Source of the DNA: Pezicula radicicola
Taxonomy: Eukaryota > Ascomycota > Leotiomycetes > Helotiales > Dermateaceae
Assembly: GCA_003008705.1 (NCBI GenBank)
Contig: PDUO01000014.1
Coordinates: 89,608 to 153,607 of the forward strand
DNA: 64,000 nucleotides
Direction: 5' to 3'
Shown here in pieces: positions 10,992 to 23,934 of the stretch. How positions within the stretch are numbered: the stretch's first letter is position 1; each line of letters opens with the position of its first letter. Made by a program: the position numbers and the translations under genes. Below the pieces are notes generated by a model. It saw nothing but the letters and a program-made list of their open reading frames with translations, made no database searches and was not told where the DNA came from.

Positions 10992-13335
10992 ATGGCAGAA
11001 CGTAAAGAATCGCTCGACGAGAAGTCAATCTCCTCGCCGACATCATCCTCCAACACCGCAACGGACGACCACCCACTCTCGAAAGAATGGACATTCGCGC
11101 CAATAACTACCACGCCCACAAGTCGCAGCCGACCTAACTCTGCTACCCGGTCCTCCACTCACACCTCCATAAATCGTGTACGTTCAAATAATGGGTATGG
11201 ATGCGACGATGGGAGCGAGGGTGATGTTGAAGCAGGTGCGGTGAGTGGTAGCCTTGCGGAGAAGGATCCGTGGGAGGTGAGGTGGGATGGAGGCGACCGT
11301 GACCCTATGAACCCTAGATGCTTTTCTCATCTGAGGAAGTGGCTTGTGGTGATTATTGTTAGTTTGAGTTCGCTTTGTGTGTAAGTGCTAGATATTCTTT
11401 TTCAATTGCTTGGGATGTGGTGTAGGTACGATGAAGACGAAAATGCGCAAGTCTGGAATGATGTTGTACGCGTTATGTAAGTTTGGGAGACGCGTCTAGC
11501 GTTAGGTTTAGCCTTGCGAGCGTTGCTGAGGTGCTGTAGCACATCAGACGGACTTTAGGTTTGGCTCATGGTCTTCCATTTCTTAGCTAACGGGCACTAC
11601 TTCGTAGGACATGTACATCGTCGATGTACACCTCAACATACACTCAAATCACCAAGGAATTTGGCATCTCGAGGCTGATTGCCACCTTGGGTCTATCATT
11701 TTTCATTCTGGGACTTGGAATTGGCCCCATGTTGCTTGGGCCTCTTTCTGAATTCTATGGCCGCCGTCCCATCTACCTCGTATCTTTCAGCATGTTTATT
11801 GTTTGGCTTGTTCCATCTGCAGTTGCCCACAATGCGCAGACCATGCTGATCGCACGTTTCTTTGATGGCCTCTCAGGAAGTGCTTTCCTCTCCGTCGCTG
11901 GTGGAACCGTTGGCGATATGTTCAACCGAGAGCAGCTTCAAGCGCCAATGTTGATCTATACGGCCTCACCCTTCGTCGGCCCGTCCCTCGGACCCTTGGT
12001 TGGTGGCTTCATCAATCAGTACACAAACTGGAGGTGGACCTTCTACCTCCTCATCATCGGGTCAGCTGTGAACTTGGCAATGATCGCTCTCCTGGTCCCC
12101 GAAACCTACCATCCAGTTTTGCTACGAAACAAAGCCCGTAAGATGCGCAAAGAGACAGGTGACGAGCGATGGAAAGCGCCGATGGAGAAGATGCATAAAT
12201 CAATCCCCAAGACCATCGCCTATTCGCTTCTCCGGCCGTTCCAGCTCCTTTTCTTGGAACCTATGTGCCTCAATCTCTGTCTCTTCTCGGCTATCCTCCT
12301 AGGGACGTTGTATCTCTTCTTTGGAGCCTTTCCCCTTGTGTTCCAGGGTAATCACGGGTTCACATTATCTCAGACAGGGTTGAGCTTCCTTGGGATCTTT
12401 GCTGGCATGATTCTTGGATGCTGCACTGATCCCTTCTTCCACAACAACTACAAGCGCCTCATCCGGAACAGAGAGATCGCCACTGGGGAAGTCGGTGGAA
12501 GTGAGCCTGAATACCGCCTCCCTCCCGCGATTGTAGGCGCCATTCTGGTACCAATTGGCCTCTTCCTCTTTGCCTGGACGACTTACGGCTCAGTTCACTG
12601 GATATTGCCAATCATTGGCTCAGCCATTTTTGGCATGGGGTAAGTTCAGCCATTTCTCTTTTCTGTTTCCTCCTCTGTCAGCCAAAAGGAATTAGGAAAC
12701 CGGGGCTGAATACCCCGGTTCGTAAACGCTCGCAAATCGCAACGTCGAATGACGCCACTGTGAGCTGTACCTGCATAAGACACTGTTCCTTGAAATTGCT
12801 TCAAGAGACAGATCACTTTGCAGAAGCTTCTCATGGTCTTCTCCCACATCTTCTCCCACATGGTCACCGCACCTGTTATCAACTGTATTTGGAATCAATG
12901 CATGTCCATAATTATGCATACCTGCCGTCGCACATGTGCATGGCATGCATACTGTGATCAGCTACTTTCGCTAACCTAACCACTTATAGGACGGTCCTCG
13001 TTTTCAGTGGTATCTTTACCTTCCTGGTCGATGCATATCCCTTATATGCAGCCAGTTCGTTGGCTGCGAATAGCTTTGCGCGCAGTAGTTTTGGTGGTAA
13101 GTCCCTTGGGAACCAATATCTTTCTTGTCTATGACACCATGATTTGCTCTTAATATACTGATGTCTACTATTAGCTGCCTTTCCGTTGTTTGGCGTGCAG
13201 ATGTATCACAAGCTAGGCGATCAGTGGGCTACCAGTCTACTGGCTTTCTTGACGGTTGCCATGATGCCCTTCCCATATCTCTTTTTCAAGTACGGAAAGC
13301 GGATAAGGGGTAAGTCACGCTTTGCTAGTGCATAG
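10992..13335 (+). CDS. MFS transporter, DHA1 drug/polyamine type
   Basis: Four exons: 10992-11380, 11608-12639, 12990-13096 and 13175-13335; the phases close to give 562 residues. The N-terminal 110 residues are hydrophilic and Ser/Thr-rich, leading to the DPMNPRCFSHLRKW motif typical of fungal DHA1 proteins just before the first membrane helix. MFS motif A is seen as GPLSEFYGRRPIY, and the antiporter-type region as GPLVGGFINQYTNWRWTFY followed by VPETYHPVLL. The C-terminus ends in a basic stretch after PFPYLFFKYGKR. The family exports drugs, fungicides or polyamines by proton antiport at the plasma membrane; the substrate cannot be read from sequence. The 227-nt first and 350-nt second introns are long for this window. 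An upstream in-frame ATG at 10917 is less likely. Confidence 0.85.
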
Positions 13336-15350
13336 TCCACTGGTAGCTCAAACTGGGAGAGTTTACGAATGGCCAAGATAGGCCGTATTGGGTTGTATAT
13401 ACAATTGGGAATGTGTCGTATATGTACATATTTGGATATTTGGAAGCGAGTTGCATAGCGAGGTTTCATTCTTGGAAAATTTGGAGCAAAATAATAAGTT
13501 GAGGACGAGATCTCTCAAAAGCACTTAGTCTTAAGAAGTCATGACCAGTTCATATCGAGAACGAAAGCTCTCAAGCCCAGCTCACCGAGATGGTACCTGA
13601 TGATGATAATATATCTCAATTTGGTGTGTGCCACAAACCAGCGGTCTTACTAGGTCACTCAAAACGGGTACTCGGTGTGCGTCTGGTTCACTTTCCCACC
13701 CCACCAACCACACTCCTTGAGCAATCACACAGACTCTGGTGATTGGAACTTCACCAGCCACTCAAAGGACATGTGACCAGCTTCTTGCTCGTGCTTCCTG
13801 CAATATATAGCTCACGCAAAGTTTCACCGCCGCACTTCTGCTTGCTTACGAATTACGGCAATCTCCAATCAGTCTCACGGTTGCATCCCAAAAGATGTCA
13901 ACTTTTAGATTACATCTCTAAATATACTCGTGTGAGCCTGTAACTTTCTGCTCTATCACATCACCACCTGCATTCTGCATCATTCTGCACCCCCCATGCC
14001 CCATGCCCATGTCTACAGTATGCCTACAGTATGGACCCCCATGTCAACCAACAGTGGAGTGGAGTGGGTGCGGCTTCGCGGCTCGGTTAAGCCACTGCGC
14101 TGGGGAAAACCTTGGTCCCCAAATAATGCTTGAGCTTCTTTCTCTTCCACTACTGGAATTTTAACCACTACCACCACTTACGTCGAGTACCACGACCTGC
14201 GACAACACAACGTTGCTGCCACGCGCAACTTGCTCCCCCCTCCTCCTCGTATCACAACTCCAAAGCGACAACTCACCAATTGATTTGACCTCCCTCCAAA
14301 TTACCTCGACCTCTCCTGTCAGCCTTCTCAGCCGCGGCACGACCAAATTATCACAACCCCGCTAGGCCGGCGCCTACTCCCCCCTCCAGAGCTCCCCTTG
14401 AAAACTCATACCTTTGCACACTCCAGCCACGCTCCCTTGCCAATATATCGAACAGACGCATATGTACAGACGAGGGGCAGATATTGCGTCATTATCTACA
14501 GAGCTACTGAGGATATTCGGGCATCAATGCCCTTGTGTGGTTCTCAATAGCGTCGCGCGGATACCTGCAGGAGATAAGTCGTACAGCACAACCTTAGTGC
14601 GGCTGTATTAGGGCGATCTCCCCCATTGATTGCGCACGGTCGTTCAGAACTTGGGCGACAGACGTTACAGCTGGCCTGCGCGTGACCTTCTGATTGAGGG
14701 AGAGCTGGCCTGGGAGAGTCAATAGGGTATCCTGCAGTGTGGCTAAGTTTGGACCAGCGCTGCCGAGTACACCGTAGGTATAATTGGAAGCCACGGGAAG
14801 ATACGGAGATTCGAGAGAGTAGCCTGGGACTCTGGGACGGCTGGGAGCGTACGCAGAGGTCAGGAGCGACACCGACGGGCTACGGAGGTGCATGCGAACG
14901 CGTGCCTGTGGCCGGATAGGCACGCGACGAAACGTGGTAGGGTCTAGCATTGGGACGAGCCAGGAAGGGTGACCTTACACGAAATTGCAGTTTGCGTTGC
15001 GCGCCATTGAATCCAGGGTGTGGTGGGCTTGCCTTAGCCTGGCATTGCATTATTACTTTGTTGCTTTGAGAAAGAGTGGGAGAAGAGGTTTTGAAGGACA
15101 AGGGCCCTTTGTGCATTGTTCACAGTGGGGGCTGTGTTGCCGACTGTACGGCATTATCATTGCTTGCTGTGTGACGGCTCTGACGCTCCTGCAACCTGCA
15201 GAGGAATACTCATAGGCTTTCCTTTCAAGGGTAGACGAGGCCACTCACCCCTCCTTGTTCTGACCTGGGTGTGTAGCGCAGAAACGAGGGACTAGCCTTG
15301 CCACAACATACCAAGTTACGGCCAGGTACATTACTTAAGACCTAGACACC
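13336..15350. other. Long intergenic region upstream of the ERT1-type gene
   Basis: Two kilobases without a supported gene. It includes C-rich patches (near 13,990-14,040 and 14,380) and pyrimidine-rich segments typical of fungal promoters and leaders. Short frames on both strands around 14,600-15,240 overlap each other and show no domain. A long regulatory region or 5' UTR for the transcription-factor gene is plausible but unproven. Confidence 0.45.
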
Positions 15351-17629
15351 ATGCCGGAAGATATGGAGAGCCATGATGATGCTGAGGTCTCGGATGCGGC
15401 ATCGGAGAATGATAGTGAACATGAGAATACACCTGATGTGGTAACCAAGGTCGAGGACGAGAGTGCAGCAGATATGGCTCAGCAGAAGTTTGAAACTGAT
15501 GATGAGAATGGGCATCCGACGGTGATGGCTACGAAGCCGAAGTTGGACCCGAAGGACCCTTTAAGACCGCGGAGGAAGAAAGCAAGAAGGGCATGCTATG
15601 CGTGTCAAAGGGCACATTTAACTTGTGGTATGTTTGAACTTCTCTAAATGACTCTGGTCAGGTTGAATGTGGCAAAATGCTACCCCGAGAGAGCACATTC
15701 TACTATTCTACTTGACTCTATCTTGTCCTCACTTAAAACTTACAGCAATTACTAACTTCACCGTTTATAGGCGATGAACGTCCATGCCAAAGATGTATTA
15801 AACGTGGACTTGCAGATCAATGTCAAGACGGCGTAAGGAAGAAAGCCAAATATCTTCATGATGCACCTCCCGAAGCCCTCAGACCAGTCTTAGGCCCAAC
15901 CTACAATCAGAATCTCGACAACAACAGATCTAATAACGGACCGCTTTCCAATAGTACCTCAGCTTCAGATACCTCGCCCGGTCTGTCTGGGAGCTTTTTT
16001 TCACAACCAGACGCTTCTCCATCATACCCAATATTTGCTGCGAATCAACAGAACCAAATGCCACCTCCCTTACAGGCAAGCTTATCATATGGCCAACAGT
16101 CACCGTTGTCGCCTACCTTTCAAACTTCCAACAACCGACGGACAACCTCTATACAGAGCATTCCACAAGTAACGCAAGTATCAAATGACATCTCCAACTC
16201 ATTTGGTGGCGCTCTATTCGATCCTAGCAACCCTGCTTTGTTCAATTTTGACCTAGAAGGTTTGAACTTTGGCAACCATTACGGAGCCTTGGAATTTGGG
16301 ATGCTGGGCCATATGTCTTCGGGAGCAGCAGAGACACCACCTCAGGATAAGCAAGGATCCTATTCACAGCAGAGTGTGAGTGACGTTGGGCTCAACCAGT
16401 ACGGGAACAACGTGAACCAATTCGGCAACCTGTACTCTCCAGAGGTGCTGCCAGACTTTGTCGGGATCGATCGGCATAACAGTCTTTTCAGTAACAACGG
16501 ACTTCAGCATATACCACAAGCATATGCCATAGCAACAGGACCAACGAGCGTTGACAGTCATAGCACGGACGCCAGTCCACAGACGAATCTGGGTTTCGAA
16601 AGCTCACCCACAACAACCACATACAATCTCACGCATGGTCATTCACAACAAAGCTCGGCTCACCCCAAACAACCAAAGCAAAACACAAAACCCAGCACAG
16701 CACCCAAATGGCCCGCTTCCGTGCTAGGTAAACGTTCCCGCGACCCGTCGTCTATCTATGACACCGTCCACGAACCCTACTCCTACACTACTGGCTTTCA
16801 CAATCTAACAGCCATGGTCCAGCGCCGTTTCTCGGCTAGTAAAACCCTCCGCATTGCCAAATCCCTTGCCTCCATTCGCCCCTCGTTCATCTCGTGTACC
16901 AAAACTCTCAATCGCCAGGATCTCATCTTTATGGAGAAATGCTTCCAACGCACATTGTTTGAGTATGAAGACTTCATGCTTAGTTGCTGTACACCTACGC
17001 TAGTCTGTCGAAGAACGGGCGAGGTAGCGGCTGTCAACAATGAATTCACAATTTTGACCGGCTGGAAGAAAGATGTGCTTCTAGGCAAGGAAGCTAATCT
17101 TAACATAAACACTGGCCGCTCTCCAGAATCTGGGCCTACCAGCTCAAACAATACTGGCCGAGCAGGTATGGCAACACCACGCCTTACAGAGAAGCAGACC
17201 GAGGGTCGCCCGCAATCAGTATTCCTGGCTGAACTCCTTGACGATGACTCGGTCATTGAGTTCTATGAGGACTTTGCTCGCTTAGCCTTTGGTGATTCCC
17301 GGGGCAGCGTCACGACTCGATGTAAGCTACTTAAATACCAGACAAAAGATGGATCCAACGTCAATACAGAGGAGAAAAAGGATAGAAAGGAGGCCAGCAC
17401 GAGTAAAGACCGAGGGCTATTAAGTCACAAGGTTAGCAAAATCGATGGCGAGTTTGGTATCGGACAACTTGAGAGAGATGGAAAAATGGATTGTAGTTAT
17501 TGTTGGACGGTTAAGAGGGATGTGTTTGATATTCCCATGTTGATTGTTATGAACGTATGTGTCTCCCTCCATGGTTCTCCCTTGCCTTCTTGTGCTAACG
17601 GAAGTTTTTAGTTTTTACCTTGCATCTGA
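15351..17629 (+). CDS. ERT1: Zn2Cys6 regulator of gluconeogenesis, ERT1/AcuK type
   Basis: Three exons: 15351-15627, 15771-17554 and 17612-17629; the phases close to give 692 residues. An acidic N-terminus leads to a basic stretch and a complete Zn2Cys6 cluster (residues 82-110, spacing C-x2-C-x6-C-x5-C-x2-C-x8-C, split by intron 1). A long Gln/Ser/Asn-rich middle follows. The C-terminal part from about residue 490 has the PAS-like segment with [16 protein letters not shown]. The tiny last exon encodes Phe-Leu-Pro-Cys-Ile, completing an [15 protein letters not shown] ending that I recall as conserved in this subfamily. AcuK/ERT1 proteins activate gluconeogenic genes such as PEP carboxykinase when cells use non-sugar carbon. 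The intron inside the zinc cluster and the CTAAC branch points support the model. Confidence 0.9.
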
Positions 17630-19951
17630 CCCAACAAGAAGATCAAGGCAAATACCGACTTCAGTAATTAGTACATGGTAATGGGGCAACGGTGCATACT
17701 TGATAGGTGTTATAGGCGAAGGTGTCATAGGACGGACCATGGAGATCGGGAATAGGGAACATGGGAGCTGGAGCATCACGGGATCTTGAACTTTGATGGA
17801 TTATACCATCGACATTTATTCACTGGGCGGCGTTTTGGAATTACCTATTTCTTTCTTCTTCCTTTCCCCTTTGAGATTGATATGAGGAATGATATGGGGA
17901 GAAGGGAGAGAGATAATGATGATTATATACGACAGTCCGCGTTGGTGTGGCAATTGTGTATATGTAAAATTTCCTTTTATAAACTCAGAGACGTAACTGA
18001 ATTAAATTACACAGTAATTTACAACATTATGCTAGGTTGTGGTGTTGAGGCCGCTGGATCTGGCTACGCCACCACGCTGTTTTTGGCTGCCACCACAGAG
18101 CCTGTATTTCGGGCTGTATAGCCTATAGACTTTGCTTATTAAGCACATCTGACAATTTGTTGACTTCAAAAGCAGCTCCTAGGCACTAGACGGATTTCAA
18201 CTTTTAGTTGGTTTTTTGGTAGTGTTACTAAACAGCTATATAGGTATGTTGGCCCGTGCCTCCAGATGATCTGACAACTAACGTCTGAAAACCGCGAACC
18301 AAACAGGCCCTTATAGTTCTTAATGTTTATTATACAACAATGAGGGTAATCTTTGTTTGTAACTAGGATAGGAGATAGCGCTAGATTTGGTATATATGGT
18401 GTTGTTATTAACTTAGGTTGTTTATAAAAGATATATAATCTATTAGGTTAATATACTTCAACAAATAGAACTCGCAATGGTTTAGTGGTAAGATTGTTTG
18501 GTCAATAACCTTACCCTAAGTCCTTGCTTCGTTCTAGTAAAAGCCCCAAGCAAAAACTATCTATATAAATAGATATAATATATTAAAATTCTAATCCTTT
18601 GGGATTCCGTGCACTGTTAGTTGTTCTATAATTTTTTTTGCCTTCCTTTTTTTCTTTATAGAAACTAATCGATTAGTTATCCGCTTAATCACGCTTAATC
18701 TCGCTCTATTTAGGGTAGATAGACCCTAGTAAAAGAATAAAAAAGTGGTTGACGATAATAACACCAATTCCAGCCCTTCAGGATCCCGTACACTGTTAGT
18801 TTTCTACATTTTTGCCCAAGTAAATAAGAAGGATGACTATTTTTCCGTCGCAAGGGGATGTATATTTCTCATATACGAGGTGAAAGTTATGCCCGGGCAT
18901 GGCGCTTCACCTCTCAACTATTAGTCCCGGCCATGTTGCACAGGAATTCGATATTCTATACTATATAGGTATTCTAGACTGCTTCCTTCCCTCTTGTTAT
19001 CTTGCTTTGTTGTTCCTTCTATACAGTTGAGGAAGTGACGGTAATGATCGTTTATTAGTATGCTCAGTTTAAGGTTCATTAGGCCTTTAGTATTTAAGCG
19101 ACATCTTATCTTGATAAGGCAGCACGAAAAGCAGCGGCCTGCGCGTAAGCGCACTAGCTCGAAGCAGGGGGCGCTAAACCCGGTGGGTGCGACACCACGA
19201 CCTTGATTACATTTTTAACTTGTTGCTTTAGGTAGCTGGTGGGATTGCACTAATGTTTTCAGGCGTTTGTGAAAATGTCTTACTTTAGCAATTTTAGGCT
19301 GGGGCATTAGAAAGGGGTTTAGTTGTGCAGCTCGCATCTTCTGATACTATAGGACTCGAGGTCACAAAACACCATCACAAGCAAACGAATATTTCCTCTT
19401 CTATGATATTTTTTTCTTTCTGTTAATCGATTTGATATCCAACTAGGTAAAGTTTGCTGGAGAGTATATCGATAGATAATTTCAATCCCCCTGCCTCTTT
19501 ATCCAAAAATGTATAAAACTCCGTATGCTATGCCATGCTAATCATGCAAATGTATATGTACACACATCCATCAAAATCATCTTTCTTCATCTTTTCCAAA
19601 ATCTTCGTCGATCGGTCGTTCGGTCGGTTATATGTACCCATATCCCATCTACCTCATTTCATCCCATCCCATTATCATATCCTCGATCTTACTTTCCATC
19701 AATCATTACACCCAATACCCCGTACCTCATCTTCCATAAACCAGGTAGGTAGGAAGGATATCCCGAATCCCCCAAAATCCCCAAAAAAAACTCCCATCCA
19801 AATTCAATCTCGTTTTGTCCCCATCAATCAATCTATCAATCTTTTCCCCTTTCCCCTTTCCCATCCTCAAAAAAAAAACCTCGCGAGGCCACCCAAATAT
19901 ATTGTAAGGTTTGTAGAAAGTACTGGTGGTAGAGGAGAGAGAAGAAATCGA
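17630..19951. other. AT-rich intergenic region with degenerate repeats
   Basis: A stretch of 2.3 kb without a gene. Repeat-like sequence is annotated separately at 18,470-18,810. The part from 19,640 to 19,880 is pyrimidine-rich and probably the 3' flank or UTR of the small membrane-protein gene. Short frames show no motif. Confidence 0.45.
18534..18806. repeat. Degenerate direct repeat, two copies about 190 bp apart
   Basis: A CTAGTAAAAG block followed by a roughly 40-bp block appears twice (18534-18543 with 18589-18628, and 18726-18735 with 18768-18806). The longer blocks share the core CACTGTTAGTT and a GGATNCCGT segment. Most differences are C/T or G/A, as expected of RIP-type decay. Just upstream, TGGTTTAGTGG at about 18,479 resembles a pol III A box. 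A tRNA-derived short element is possible but not proven. Confidence 0.45.
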
Positions 19952-20110
19952 TCAATCATCAGCCAAAGATCGACTCCCTGAACTACTACCGGTAAGGGTT
20001 CCTCCTGCTCCCCTTGCTGCTGCTACTAGTTTGTAGATTCCGAATGCGATTGCGGCTAGGACTGTGAAGAGGAGGATTATTATTAGGGCTATTACGTCGT
20101 TTTCTTGCAT
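19952..20110 (-). CDS. Small single-pass membrane protein, 52 aa
   Basis: A 52-codon frame starting MQENDVIALIIILLFTVLAA. Residues 6-24 are a strongly hydrophobic helix flanked by an acidic N-terminus (Glu3, Asp5) and by Lys27 and Arg33, and the tail is Gly/Ser-rich, ending in Asp-Asp. This suggests a membrane anchor with the C-terminus in the cytosol. The leader upstream on this strand is CA/CT-rich, as in fungal 5' UTRs, and contains a well-formed intron (20437-20372), which argues for a real transcript. I do not recognise the family. The frame is too short for most gene callers. Confidence 0.55.
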   Translation of the reverse strand: MQENDVIALIIILLFTVLAAIAFGIYKLVAAARGAGGTLTGSSSGSRSLADD

Positions 20111-20371
20111 TTTTGCTGGTTGGTGATGAGGTTGGTTTGAGTGTTTGGATGTTTGAGGTGGTGGTGGTTTTGAGGTTTGTGATTTTTTGGGTTTTGGTGC
20201 CTTTAGGGGTTTGAGGTTTGGTGTGGTTTAGGTGAAAGGTTGGAGGTTGTTAGATGAGGGGAAGGTTTTCTTGGTGTATGTGAGGCTGTGGTTGTTGGTG
20301 ATTGGTGAGTGGTGAGTCGTTGTGATAGGTTTGTTTGGTCGATGATGGGTTGGATATTTGTATGTTGGAGT

Positions 20372-20437
20372 CTAGAATATTAGTTAGTAAAGTGATAAAA
20401 AAATTTGCTAGATTTATTTCGTAGTGATTTATCGTAC
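20372..20437 (-). other. Probable 5'-UTR intron of the small membrane-protein gene
   Basis: On the minus strand there is a GTACGAT donor after AAAAAG, a TTACTAAC branch point and a TTCTAG acceptor, spanning 66 nt. All three signals match the other introns of the window. It lies 262 bp upstream of the ATG at 20110. Confidence 0.5.
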
Positions 20438-22402
20438 CTTTTTCACTTCAAACACTGCTCGGTTGATAGATAGATAGCGACGAGAGGCAGAAGAGTGATT
20501 TGGTGGAGTTTTGTTTACTTCGTCAGCCTCGTCTCTCGGAGTAACCAGTGAAATTAAGATCGTAAAATCGTAATCGTTAAACGTTCAATTGAGTCTGAAA
20601 ATTGGGTTGGGTTTCTTGAGGTAATTCTATACAGCGATATGTATGAGGAATGTAAAAAAGAAAGTAAAAAAGAATGAACAGCAAGTCATTCATGTTTTGT
20701 ACCTGACGTTGTCCTGCCATTCTCTTTTTTTTTTTTGCTTTGCGTAGGTCTGAGTTTACAGGGGTTAAGAGGGAGGTTGGCGGGATGAGGCGCTGGTCCT
20801 GGGCGGGTAGGCCAGTGGGCGGGCGGGGCGGAGGGGCGGGGATTAGGCGATTTTTTTGCCAAGGGTTTTCAGGGGGATGAAATTCTAGTCTTTCTTTCGA
20901 CTTTTTTATTTGCGAACGAGAGGAATGGGTGTAATATTTTGTAGAATAGATGGAAATTGGTCTTTTCATAATTTTGAAGTCTTCAATGATTTTCCAAACA
21001 CTTATTACCTCTTCTTTTAACGGAAGTACGCGCGCACACGCGCATAAGCAAACAAAACATCAAAATATCAAGGTGTTCATCTCGTCTATCCAGCCACCAG
21101 CCTCCTTATCAAAACACAACCACCAAGCTCTCGCTTCACTCCTCAACTCGTACAACGAAACACCAACCTCCCACCTCGCCGACCAGTACTACGGTACTAC
21201 GTACAACACATTCTTACGCTCCGTACTTCGTACTCTCTCCATCACCAAAATCCACTTTCCACCCACCGCCATGCATAATGATAACTCGGTAAAGATGATC
21301 CGCGACCGGATACATACATCGGTTCCAAGTCGGCCGTATTCCAAAAAATTCCCAATGTCCTGGGAAAAGGCAAACAGCCATGAGAAAAAAGGCCTAAACC
21401 CGACGGCCTACGGGAGCTTTTGAATAGGTACTCCGTAGGTCCAGTACTTTCCACGTGGCTTTGGATGCAAGTTGCCTTACCGCTAAAGGTCCTTACCGCT
21501 TTGCCAAAGGAAGGGTACTCAGGTAGGGTAGTGTGGGAAGGGAGCGGTTAGTTGCCTTTCTTTTTAATTTTACAGTGTACGGTGTACGGTATATAGAGTA
21601 TGGTTGGTGAGGTGGGGGATTACTTGGATGCCCTTGCGCGGAGGGAGGTCATTGTGGTAATTGGGTTTGTTTGCTCTGTGGTTTTAATGTTGATCTAGAG
21701 GAGATTTCGGTACCTACGGAGTTGTGTTACTAGTAAATGTGTACGTCATGTTAAAAGCATGAGATAAGGAATTGTAATACTAGCAATAGCTAGCTATGAC
21801 AGCTAGACTAGCTTCCGAGGGCTGTTTTTGATACCTAGAGTGGTTAGTGATGTGCTACTGCAAGGTACTTCTTTTCTTACCTAGGTTGTAAGATTATAAT
21901 TAGCCTATCTATAGAAGGTACTGCTGTCGCATTAAAATCCATTCAAGAAGATTAAATATCTTTTTTCATCATCAGCAGCAGCAGCAACATGTTTAAACGA
22001 ATACATTGCCTTCATCAAGGCAGGAGCGAGAAAAGGTACCTATCAAAGTACTTGGTAGCCTCGCACGGAATCCCCACCCATCATCGGCACAACAACCTCG
22101 CGATCTCGGCTGCTTATCAGCCTCCATTGACAAAAGATGAGATGACGAGATAACAGCCTTGCTTACACAATCCATGAACCCTCCCACCAGTCCCTCCCTC
22201 ACAATCAAAATTCACCCCACCATCCTCATCAGCGAAAGTACGTACACAACGTCAGCATCTCTGCCACAAACAACACCTTCACAACCACACCCGTCCCACA
22301 AACCCTCCCAAAATACCCACCCCTCCACCAGTACCTTCCGTACAACCTCAAGCGACCACAGCTCCAATCACCATTCTTCCTCTCTCATCTACTGTCTACA
22401 AA
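20438..22402. other. Intergenic region, no supported gene
   Basis: About 2 kb holding the probable promoter of the small membrane-protein gene and the upstream region of FMN1. Several overlapping frames (for example 20950-21423 plus and 20577-20969 minus) show no recognisable domain. A poly-T/A tract lies near 20,726 and a short AGC triplet repeat near 21,973. The frame starting near 22,162 runs into FMN1 in the wrong phase and is probably chance. Confidence 0.4.
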
Positions 22403-23169
22403 ATGGGAAGAGAAGACCGACCCTCCATAATCGGACCTGATTCCGGTCCAGAACCACCCTTCCCACTACGGATGAAAGGCGAGGTTGTCTCTGGTTTTGG
22501 ACGTGGTTCTAAGGAAGTAAGTTAGGAAAGATGTTTACGTTACGCAACAATATCATGAAAGCAGTACTCTCATCCCAATCCGCTCATATTCCATATCTTC
22601 CTCACCTTAATACCAAAACCAAACATCAAACACAATTCAATCCCCTCCAGATAGATAAAATAGCAAGAAGCCAAAAGCTAACTCACAAACTCCTATAGCT
22701 CGGAATACCCACAGCCAATATCCCCGTAGAAGGAGTCCCTTGGATCTCAACAGCAGAATCAGGCGTCTACTTCGGCTGGGCAGGAATTCAACTTCCAAAA
22801 ACCCATCCCTCCCTTGACAGCGCTCCCAAAATAGCACTCACACCATCACCCCTCCCACAAACCGCAGTAGAAGCAGGCTGGCGCCTCTATCCAATGGTAA
22901 TGTCAATAGGCTACAACCCCTTCTACAAAAACACAGTCCGGAGCGCCGAAGTACATATCTTACATTCATTTGAGAAGGATTTTTATGGTAGTCAGATGTG
23001 TATTAGTATTTTGGGATATATAAGACCGGAGTTGGATTATGTGGATGTGGAGAGTTTGATAAGGGATATTAAGTTTGATTGTGACGTTGCGGAACGGAGT
23101 TTGGGGAGGGAGAAGTGGACGGAGGGGGCTCGGGATGGCTTTTTGTGGGGGGAGGATGGGAAGGTGTGA
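22403..23169 (+). CDS. FMN1: Riboflavin kinase
   Basis: Two exons, 22403-22516 and 22699-23169, give 194 residues. The enzyme phosphorylates riboflavin with ATP to make FMN. The flavokinase motif runs across the splice junction (GFGRGSKE from exon 1, then LGIPTANIP), with the conserved PTAN element at residues 42-45. The later [16 protein letters not shown] element carries the catalytic Asn and Glu region. There is no FAD synthetase domain, as usual for the separate eukaryotic kinase. The 182-nt intron is unusually long for this gene. An extended N-terminus for mitochondrial targeting is not evident in frame. Confidence 0.92.
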
Positions 23170-23934
23170 GGTTTTTTTGATGGTTGTTTTTGTTACTGGG
23201 TGAGAGGTCGGAGACTTGAGGTTTGTGGAATGAAGGCTTGCGGGTTGTAATCGGACGGGTATAGAGACGAGAACGTGCTTGATGAACTAGACGATTGTCA
23301 CGAACTCCATGAAGACAAGATTAAGCGGGAGTTGGTTTTCATCCGGCGCATTCCGAAGATATCAAAGACAGAAGGGTTCAACAAACGCCATACCATACAT
23401 ATTTTAGAACAAGAAGACGTAGACAAAAGCGCCAACTATAGATGACAGTCACTTGTCTTTCACTCCAATTACATATTACAGCAGTCGCGCCAAAGTGGTG
23501 AAATACTCAGACCATGCATGCATTGCTAATCCGTGATTCGCCCCAAACGCAAGCAAAGCACGAAAAGACGAAGCCTTGTACACTACACAAATAATAGCTT
23601 CAACACAGCAGATATGATATCGATCCGACCAGGCAGTTTCCCTGCCAGATAGACGCCCACCAACCTGCCCCATAAACCTAAACATAACATCATGGAGAAG
23701 AAAATGAATAATCTCGCGCAGAGCCAGCCGCAAGCCTAAATGCAAACGGGTAACACTTGTACCCTTTCCCATAAACTCTGCTTTGCTAACTGTCTGTGTT
23801 TTTCGTATGCTATCCTGAAGAGCCTAATGCATGCAATAAGCTATCATCATCTCATCTCTCATCGTCCATCAGCCATCAGCCATAACTCATGTCCTATGCC
23901 AACTATCATCTTCATATCCCTATGTCATTGTGGT
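23170..23934. other. Convergent 3' intergenic region of FMN1 and CDK1
   Basis: This is the 765-bp spacer between two converging genes. A minus-strand frame (23476-23772) has no recognisable domain. The sequence near 23,830-23,910 is ATC-rich, consistent with a 3' UTR. Confidence 0.45.

Noticed and set aside
18470..18545. Possible tRNA gene
   Set aside because: Only the A-box-like TGGTTTAGTGG fits; acceptor and T-arm pairing and a proper B box are missing.
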